NCBI GenBank assembly: GCA_031556335.1
Contig: JAVBTE010000145.1
Location: forward strand, 1 to 10,311
Length of the DNA: 10,311 bases
Reading direction: 5' to 3'
Source of the DNA: Limiplasma sp031556335
GTDB lineage: Bacteria > Bacillota > Clostridia > Christensenellales > Aristaeellaceae
Part shown: piece by piece, positions 5,815-10,311 of the stretch
Numbering within the stretch: the stretch's first letter is position 1
Layout of the letters: each line of letters begins with the position of its first letter
Program-made: the position numbers and the translations under genes
Notes under the pieces: generated by a model
What the model saw: only the letters and a program-made list of their open reading frames with translations
Database searches by the model: none
Told to the model about the DNA's origin: nothing

Positions 5815-6837
5815 ATGAAGCTGAAACGAGCCGATATCGAGCGAATCCTGATTTTGTGCGCGGCGGTGCTGGTGGTGGTATTGGCGTTGCGCGGAAACCA
5901 ACAAACCACGTCCCAAACGCTGTATGAGCAGTCGGACATTCCCATTGCCCAAACCAGCACGGATACCCAAACCGAAAAAGTATCCACTACGGTCTTTTAT
6001 GAGGACGGCGATGGCTACCTCGTGCCGGTGACCCGGCAGATTCCAAAAACCGACGGCATCGCCAAGGCGACCCTCAGCCTGATGGTGAAAAGCAGCGAAA
6101 ACGACATGGAGGCCGCCCGCCTGGGCCTGCGCACGGTGGTTCCCGAAGGCACCACCTTTGACGTGGACATCGCCAGCGGAAAGGCCCGGGTGGATGTCAG
6201 CAAGGAGGCCCTGAATTGCGCCACCGCCGAGGAAGAGGCCCAAATGGTGGCCGCCATCACCGGCGCCGTGAACTGCTTTTCCACCGTGGACGAGGTGACG
6301 CTGCTGTTTGACGGCCAAAAGCGCAGCAAGCTCACCTACGGCACGGATGTAAGCGGCGTGTTCGCCCAGAGCGGGGTGAACCTGGAAAGCCAGGAGACCT
6401 TCGCCGAAGGCGGGAGCATGGTGCAGCTGTACTTTCCCTCCCAAACCGGGCGGCTGCTGGTGCCTGTGACCCGGGCCGTGTTCAGCGACGCCGACCCCAC
6501 CACCGCCATGCTGGAGCTTGCCAAGGGCCCCAAGCCGGACAGCGGACTGGAACGCGCCCTGCCGCAAAACGTGGGCATCAAAGGCGTTACCATGAAGGAC
6601 GGCGTGGTGACGGTGGATTTCTCCAAGGAGTTTAAGGACTCCCTGGATTCCAGCGACGGCGGCAAGCAAACCATCCGGGCCATTCTGTTCACCTGTTCCC
6701 AATTCCCCGGGGTGAAGAAGGTGCAGGTGCTGGTGGATGGGCAGCCCCTGGGCGCCCAGCCGGACAGCGCGGCCACCTTCATCAACGATGAGGAAGAGGT
6801 CATCGCCCAGTATCCCGGTGTGATTGAGGTGGACTGA
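5815..6837 (+). CDS. gerM: GerM-like sporulation protein with two GerMN domains
   Basis: 340 residues. In Bacillus subtilis, GerM acts in sporulation, helping the SpoIIQ-SpoIIIA channel assemble between mother cell and forespore, and affects cortex and germination. Here an N-terminal membrane segment (about 10-26) follows a charged start (MKLKRADIER). A short Thr/Gln-rich linker leads to two GerMN domains, about 57-177 and 202-315. Each has the paired pattern of an opening strand (TVFYEDGDGYLVPVTR; VQLYFPSQTGRLLVPVTR), a helix with the consensus-like AMLELAKGP in the second copy, and a closing VTLLFDGQ or VQVLVDGQ strand. ATG 5815 has GAGGAG nine bases upstream; the frame is open back to 5725 without support. 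It lacks a lipobox, so anchoring is probably by the uncleaved segment rather than by lipid. Gene order before rph matches Bacillus. Confidence 0.9.
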   Translation: MKLKRADIERILILCAAVLVVVLALRGNQQTTSQTLYEQSDIPIAQTSTDTQTEKVSTTVFYEDGDGYLVPVTRQIPKTDGIAKATLSLMVKSSENDMEAARLGLRTVVPEGTTFDVDIASGKARVDVSKEALNCATAEEEAQMVAAITGAVNCFSTVDEVTLLFDGQKRSKLTYGTDVSGVFAQSGVNLESQETFAEGGSMVQLYFPSQTGRLLVPVTRAVFSDADPTTAMLELAKGPKPDSGLERALPQNVGIKGVTMKDGVVTVDFSKEFKDSLDSSDGGKQTIRAILFTCSQFPGVKKVQVLVDGQPLGAQPDSAATFINDEEEVIAQYPGVIEVD

Positions 6838-6871
6838 ATCGGGGAAAGAAGCGGACGCCTGCAAATGGCGC

Positions 6872-6900
6872 TTTACAGCAAAGGCCGGCCACAGTATAAT
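6872..6900 (+). promoter_or_regulatory. Strong sigma-A promoter of the rph operon
   Basis: TTTACA (6872-6877) and a perfect TATAAT (6895-6900) are exactly 17 bases apart. The start site would fall near 6907, inside the 5' arm of the terminator that follows. Expected target is rph-diphosphatase plus the phosphodiesterase gene. Confidence 0.75.
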
Positions 6901-6902
6901 AG

Positions 6903-6936
6903 CGGAGAAAAGCGGGGAGCGCTTTTCTCCGTTTTT
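6903..6936 (+). terminator. Intrinsic terminator between gerM and rph
   Basis: A perfect 12-bp stem, CGGAGAAAAGCG (6903-6914) with CGCTTTTCTCCG (6920-6931), has a 5-base loop and is followed by TTTTT (6932-6936). It would stop transcripts arriving from gerM. RNA starting at the adjacent promoter would lack the first bases of the 5' arm and keep only an 8-bp stem not directly joined to the U-tract. Confidence 0.85.
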
Positions 6937-6982
6937 GCATGCGATCAAAATTTCCGGCCTGTGCCGAAAGGATGCTGGTGCC

Positions 6983-8296
6983 ATGAAACGCTTGGATGGC
7001 CGCCGGGCAAACGAGCCCCGCCCCGTCTTCCTGGAGATGGACTTTATGAAAACCGCGGACGGAAGCTGCCTGATCGCCACGGGAAAAACCCGGGTGATTT
7101 GCACCGCCAGCGTGGAGGAAGGCGTGCCGCCCTTTTTGCGGGGCCAGGGCCAGGGATGGGTGACGGCGGAATACGCCATGCTGCCCGCGTCCACAGGCAG
7201 GCGCAAGGCCCGGGACGGGGTGAAAAAGGATGGCCGCAGCGTGGAAATTCAGCGGCTGATTGGCCGCGCCCTGCGGCAGGCGGTGGACCTGACGTTGCTG
7301 GGGGAGCGGACCGTCACCCTGGACTGCGACGTGCTTGAGGCCGACGGCGGCACCCGCACCGCGTCCATTACCGGGGCCTACGCGGCGCTGGTGATGGCGG
7401 TGAACAAGCTGATGAAGCAGGGGCTTTTGCAAAAAAACCCCATCGTCGGCCAGGTGGCGGCCATCAGCGCCGGGGTGGTGGAGGAAACGCCCCTTTTGGA
7501 CCTTTGCTATGCCGAGGATTCCGCCGCCCAGACGGATATGAACGTGGTGATGAACCAAAAGGGCGAGTTTATTGAATTGCAGGGGACGGGGGAAGGCCGG
7601 GCCTTTACCAGCCGGGAGCTGGACGACCTGCTTGTGTACGCCAGATATGGCGTGCGCCGCCTGATGCTTGCCCAGCGCAAGGCCCTGGCGGGTTATGGCG
7701 CGGAGTTGGTGCCCCTGCCCAGGCTGCTTTTTGCCACGGGCAACGACCATAAGCTGCGGGAGCTTTCCCAAATTTTGCAGGGCACCTGCGAATTGGTGGG
7801 CATGAAGGATGTGGGCCTGGAGGTCGAAGTGGACGAAACCGGGGAAACCTTTGAGGAGAACGCGGTTTTGAAGGCGGAGGCCCTCATGAAGGCCTCGGGG
7901 CTGCCCACGCTGGCGGACGACAGCGGCCTGTCGGTGGAGGCCCTGGGGGGCGCGCCGGGCGTACACAGCGCGCGGTACGCGGGAAACCACGACAACGCCG
8001 CAAACAACCTCCTTTTGCTGAAAAACATGGAAGGGGAAACGAACCGGGCCTGCTGCTTCGTTTCCGCCATGGCCCTGGCGCTGCCGGGGGAAGCCACCCG
8101 CACGGTGCGGGGGGAATGCCCGGGCACGCTGCTTTGCGAGCTGACCGGGGAAGGCGGCTTTGGCTATGACCCCCTGTTTCAATATGAAAACGGACAAAGC
8201 TTTGCCCAGATGGGGGAAAAGGCAAAGAACCAGGTCAGCCACCGGGCCCTGGCGGCGGCAAAAATGCGGCAGCTTTTGCAAGAGGTGCTTGCATGA
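6983..8296 (+). CDS. rph: Bifunctional RNase PH / XTP-dITP diphosphatase fusion
   Basis: 437 residues in one uninterrupted frame. Residues 1-235 are RNase PH, the phosphorolytic 3'-5' exonuclease that trims tRNA precursors: MKRLDGRR start, EIQRLIGRALR with phosphate-binding Arg85, LEADGGTRTASITGA with Gly123-Thr124-Arg125, and EDSAAQTDMN with acidic residues Asp179 and Asp185. A short linker (236-246) leads to the RdgB/HAM1-type diphosphatase (248-437), which hydrolyses XTP, dITP and ITP to monophosphates: FATGNDHKLRE (250-260), ADDSGLSVEALGGAPGVHSA (311-330), GGFGYDPLF (391-399) and SHRALA (419-424). The start at 6983 fits the RNase PH N-terminus; AAAGGA lies 10 bases upstream. In Bacillus these are separate adjacent genes, rph and ysnA. 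Both active sites look intact. The stop overlaps the next start (ATGA). Confidence 0.96.
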   Translation: MKRLDGRRANEPRPVFLEMDFMKTADGSCLIATGKTRVICTASVEEGVPPFLRGQGQGWVTAEYAMLPASTGRRKARDGVKKDGRSVEIQRLIGRALRQAVDLTLLGERTVTLDCDVLEADGGTRTASITGAYAALVMAVNKLMKQGLLQKNPIVGQVAAISAGVVEETPLLDLCYAEDSAAQTDMNVVMNQKGEFIELQGTGEGRAFTSRELDDLLVYARYGVRRLMLAQRKALAGYGAELVPLPRLLFATGNDHKLRELSQILQGTCELVGMKDVGLEVEVDETGETFEENAVLKAEALMKASGLPTLADDSGLSVEALGGAPGVHSARYAGNHDNAANNLLLLKNMEGETNRACCFVSAMALALPGEATRTVRGECPGTLLCELTGEGGFGYDPLFQYENGQSFAQMGEKAKNQVSHRALAAAKMRQLLQEVLA

Positions 8297-8808
8297 AACG
8301 CCTGATCGCGGTGTCGGATTCTCACGGCATGACCTCAAACCTGCGGGACGCGGTGGGCATTGCCATGCGGTGCGGCCCCATCGACGCTTTCGTGTTTCTG
8401 GGCGACGGAGTACAGGATTTTGAAAAGATCCGGCCTGTTTTGCTAAAGTGCAACCCGGCCATGCGGCTGGTAGGCGTGCGGGGGAACAACGATTTTGCAA
8501 GCAGCCTGCCCGCGATGGAGGCCTTTGTGTTTGGGGGGCGCAACATCATCGCCACCCATGGGCACCATTATCAGGTGAAGTACGGGCTGGAGCGGCTGTG
8601 CTACGCGGCCCGGGAACGGGAAGCGGAGGTGGCCCTGTTTGGGCACACCCACCAGTCCCTCATTGAGGAGGCCTGCGGCGTTTTGCTGGTGAACCCCGGC
8701 GCGGTTTGCGAGGGCGGAATGAGAAGGCCTGCCTATGCCGAGCTGGCGGTGGACGAGCAGGGTCGGCTGAAGGCGAATTTGATTGGCTGGGCCGGCGTCG
8801 CCATGTAA
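8293..8808 (+). CDS. ysnB: YfcE/MJ0936-type metallophosphoesterase (YsnB orthologue)
   Basis: 171 residues, the usual size for this small calcineurin-like phosphodiesterase family. All metal-binding motifs are present: Asp9-x-His11 (SDSHG), Gly37-Asp38 (LGDG), the GNND motif (64-67), His89 (THGHHY) and GHTH (117-120), followed by NPGAV. Family members hydrolyse phosphodiester bonds with two metal ions, usually Mn; the cellular substrate is not established. ATG 8293 overlaps the stop of the preceding fusion gene by four bases and has AGAGGTG inside the upstream gene, so translation is probably coupled. The position directly after rph and the diphosphatase matches Bacillus ysnB. I see no convincing terminator after the stop codon. 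Confidence 0.93.
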   Translation: MKRLIAVSDSHGMTSNLRDAVGIAMRCGPIDAFVFLGDGVQDFEKIRPVLLKCNPAMRLVGVRGNNDFASSLPAMEAFVFGGRNIIATHGHHYQVKYGLERLCYAAREREAEVALFGHTHQSLIEEACGVLLVNPGAVCEGGMRRPAYAELAVDEQGRLKANLIGWAGVAM

Positions 8809-8863
8809 AAGGGAAACGGCCTGAAGTCTTTGTGAAAAATTTTCAAACTTTCCGGAAAACCTG

Positions 8864-8892
8864 TTGACAAGCCTCCAAAGGAGTGATAGGAT
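8864..8892 (+). promoter_or_regulatory. Sigma-A promoter of the iscR-like/iscS operon
   Basis: A perfect TTGACA (8864-8869) is followed after 17 bases by TAGGAT (8887-8892), which has a TGn extension at 8884. The start site would be near 8899, at the left arm of the operator palindrome. A small A/T palindrome (TGAAAA-A-TTTTCA, 8833-8845) lies upstream and could serve as an UP-like element. Confidence 0.75.
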
Positions 8893-8896
8893 GCAA

Positions 8897-8927
8897 TTGA
8901 AATCCGACGAAATTAGTCGGATTTCAA
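8897..8927. promoter_or_regulatory. IscR-type operator (12-bp inverted repeat)
   Basis: The arms TTGAAATCCGAC (8897-8908) and GTCGGATTTCAA (8916-8927) are perfect inverted copies separated by 7 bases (GAAATTA). The centre CCGAC-GAAATTA-GTCGG matches the type-1 IscR core YYGACTRWWWYAGTCRR at all but one position. It begins 4 bases after the -10 element, where a bound dimer would block transcription. Autoregulation by the adjacent Rrf2 protein is inferred. Confidence 0.75.
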
Positions 8928-8963
8928 AAGACGAGATTGCACGCGATCGCAAGGAGGCCGGAA

Positions 8964-9386
8964 ATGAAGCTGTCCACCCGGGGAAAATATGGCTTGTACG
9001 CCATGTTTTATCTGGCCCAGCACCAGGGCAAGGGCCCCCAAAGCCTGCAAAACATCGCTGCCACGGGGGTGCCCAAGCAGTATTTGGAGCAGCTTTTGGG
9101 AAACCTGCGGCGGGCCGGCCTGGTGTCCACGGTGCGGGGGGTTCAGGGCGGCTATCAAATTGCCAAGCCCCCCGGCGACATCAGCCTTTTGGACATCATC
9201 GACGCCATGGAAGGCCCCATTGAGCTGAGCGAGTGCATGACCGACGAAAGCTGCTGCGACCGCTCCTGCGCCTGCCCGGTGCGCAAGGTGTGGCAGCGGC
9301 TGACGGACTCCATCAATCACGAGCTGGCATGCGTTACCCTGCAAAGCATGCTGGAACATCCGGAAGGCGAGGCATCAGGGATATGA
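8964..9386 (+). CDS. iscR: Rrf2 family regulator, IscR-like, probable Fe-S sensor
   Basis: 140 residues. Rrf2 proteins are dimeric winged-helix DNA-binding regulators, and IscR members carry a [2Fe-2S] cluster. Visible: MKLSTRGKYGLYAMFYLA (1-18), the recognition helix region with VPKQYLEQLLGNLRRAGLV (36-54), the wing VRGVQGGYQIAK (57-68), the dimer helix with LLDIIDAMEG (75-84), and a Cys-rich loop with Cys91, 97, 98, 102 and 104 before VRKVWQ. IscR uses three Cys and one His; here five Cys are available, with 91, 97 or 98, and 104 the likely set. ATG 8964 follows AAGGAGG (8951-8957). The iscS start overlaps the stop codon (ATGA). The palindrome at its own promoter and the cysteine desulfurase downstream support Fe-S homeostasis control. 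CymR-type control of cysteine metabolism is the alternative. Confidence 0.9.
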   Translation: MKLSTRGKYGLYAMFYLAQHQGKGPQSLQNIAATGVPKQYLEQLLGNLRRAGLVSTVRGVQGGYQIAKPPGDISLLDIIDAMEGPIELSECMTDESCCDRSCACPVRKVWQRLTDSINHELACVTLQSMLEHPEGEASGI

Positions 9387-10311
9387 AGGAACTCATTTAC
9401 ATGGACAACGCGGCCACCACCGCCGTTAGGCCCGAGGTTTTGGAAGCCATGCTGCCGTATTTTACGCAGTTCTATGGCAACCCCAGCTCCATCCATACCA
9501 TTGGCCGGGAGGCCCGCAAGGCTGTGGAAAAGGCCCGCGGGCAGGTGGCGGCGGCCATCGGCGCGGAACCCAGGGAGATCTACTTTACCGCCGGCGGCAC
9601 GGAAGGCGACAACTGGGCCATTCGGGCCGCATTGGAAAGCAAAAAGGGCAAGCATTTGATCACCTCAAGCGTGGAGCACCACGCGGTGCTGCACACCTGC
9701 GAAGCGCTTCAAAAGCAAGGCTATGAGGTCACCTATTTGCCGGTGGACGAGCATGGACGGGTCCGCCCGGAGGACGTGCAAAACGCCATTCGACCGGATA
9801 CCGCGCTGATCACCATCATGGCCGCCAACAACGAAATCGGCACCATCGAGCCCATCGCGGAGATCGGCAAGATCGCCCGGGCGGCGGGGGTGCTGTTCCA
9901 TACCGACGCGGTGCAGGCCGTGGGGGCCGTGCCCGTGAATGTAAACGACTGGAGCGTGGATATGCTCAGCATGTCCGCCCACAAGTTTCATGGCCCCAAG
10001 GGCATTGGCGCGCTGTACATCAAAAAGGGCGTGCGGGTGCAAAACTTTATCTTTGGCGGCGCTCAGGAGCGGGGCCTGCGGGCGGGCACGGAAAACGTTC
10101 CGGCCATTGTGGGCATGGGCAAGGCCATCGAGCTGGCCGTGGCGGAACTGCCCGCCTACCAGCGGGAAATGACGGCCCTTCGGGACAGGCTCATGGAGGG
10201 GATTTTGAAAAGCATGCCCGATGTGCGGCTGAACGGCCACCCCACGGAGCGGTTGCCCGGCAATGTGAACGTGTCCGTGCGCTATGTGGAGGGCGAGGCC
10301 CTGCTGATGCG
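9383..10311 (+). CDS. iscS: Cysteine desulfurase (IscS/NifS family), 3' end outside window
   Basis: 309 complete codons are visible, about 80% of a normal protein. The enzyme is a PLP-dependent class V aminotransferase-fold protein that converts cysteine to alanine and passes the sulfur to IscU-type scaffolds or tRNA thiolases. Visible motifs: YMDNAATTAVRPEVLEAM (6-23), GNPSSIH, FTAGGTEGDN, EHHAVL with PLP-stacking His99, ANNEIGTI, FHTDAVQA with the PLP-contacting Asp, SAHKFHGPKG with Schiff-base Lys201, and RAGTENV. The catalytic Cys of the flexible loop would lie beyond position 10311 and cannot be checked. Residues SAHKFHGPKG resemble the NifS/IscS group I enzymes. ATG 9383 overlaps the regulator stop codon, implying translational coupling. 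Downstream genes such as a scaffold or mnmA are expected but not visible. Confidence 0.95.
   Translation, partial: MKELIYMDNAATTAVRPEVLEAMLPYFTQFYGNPSSIHTIGREARKAVEKARGQVAAAIGAEPREIYFTAGGTEGDNWAIRAALESKKGKHLITSSVEHHAVLHTCEALQKQGYEVTYLPVDEHGRVRPEDVQNAIRPDTALITIMAANNEIGTIEPIAEIGKIARAAGVLFHTDAVQAVGAVPVNVNDWSVDMLSMSAHKFHGPKGIGALYIKKGVRVQNFIFGGAQERGLRAGTENVPAIVGMGKAIELAVAELPAYQREMTALRDRLMEGILKSMPDVRLNGHPTERLPGNVNVSVRYVEGEALLM

Noticed and set aside
6824..6982. Upstream extension of the rph fusion to 6824
   Set aside because: The added residues would be encoded by the promoter and terminator, and the protein begins at the conserved RNase PH start (KRLDGRR) from 6983.
5686..8500. Two long minus-strand open frames opposite gerM, rph and ysnB
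   Set aside because: Both are shadows of GC-rich genes with intact catalytic motifs on the plus strand; their translations are His/Gly/Gln-rich and resemble no family.
8809..8963. Riboswitch or T-box leader ahead of the Rrf2 gene
   Set aside because: The transcribed leader is only about 65 bases, has one simple palindrome and no T-box or known aptamer motif; an operator explains it better.

Overview
The window looks like chromosomal DNA from a GC-rich, endospore-forming member of the Bacillota, most likely a Clostridia lineage. The evidence is a tandem pair of alpha/beta-type small acid-soluble spore proteins, a GerM-type sporulation protein behind a sigma-E-like promoter, an RqcH with the Asp97-Arg98 pair of the Bacillus protein, strong AGGAGG ribosome binding sites, and an Rrf2-iscS pair. 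I cannot place it to genus. There is no insertion sequence, phage gene, CRISPR array, tRNA or rRNA gene.

Layout. (1) Positions 1-2529, minus strand: a large secreted or lipid-anchored S8 (subtilisin) peptidase whose 3' end lies outside the window. It has a Pro/Thr linker, a duplicated N-terminal module, a propeptide-like segment, a complete Asp/His/Asn/Ser active site and the start of a C-terminal accessory domain. (2) 2530-2788: an intergenic region that carries the peptidase promoter in one direction and the spore-protein leader in the other, including a 26-bp dyad. (3) 2789-3288, plus strand: two tandem SASP genes closed by a strong terminator. (4) 5662-3362, minus strand: an rqcH-GNAT acetyltransferase pair, convergent with the SASP genes. 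(5) 5663-5814: a divergent promoter region for rqcH and gerM. (6) 5815-8808, plus strand: gerM, an rph-XTP/dITP diphosphatase fusion, and a YsnB/YfcE-type phosphodiesterase. This matches the Bacillus subtilis order gerM-rph-ysnA-ysnB, with rph and ysnA fused into one polypeptide and a terminator plus new promoter placed between gerM and rph. (7) 8864-10311, plus strand: an IscR-like Rrf2 regulator with a near-consensus IscR-type operator at its own promoter, overlapping by 4 bases a cysteine desulfurase that runs off the window.

How the parts work together. The SASPs protect spore DNA, and GerM acts in the mother-cell/forespore engulfment channel. RqcH rescues stalled 50S subunits by C-terminal tailing. 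RNase PH finishes tRNA 3' ends, and the fused pyrophosphatase cleans the nucleotide pool. The IscR-like protein probably senses Fe-S status and controls iscS through the palindrome. I see mostly conserved core genes. The least ordinary items are the promoter nested against a terminator ahead of rph, the IscR-type operator, the duplicated module and dockerin-like calcium loop of the peptidase, and the leader dyad of the SASP operon. I did not find a clearly new multi-gene system.
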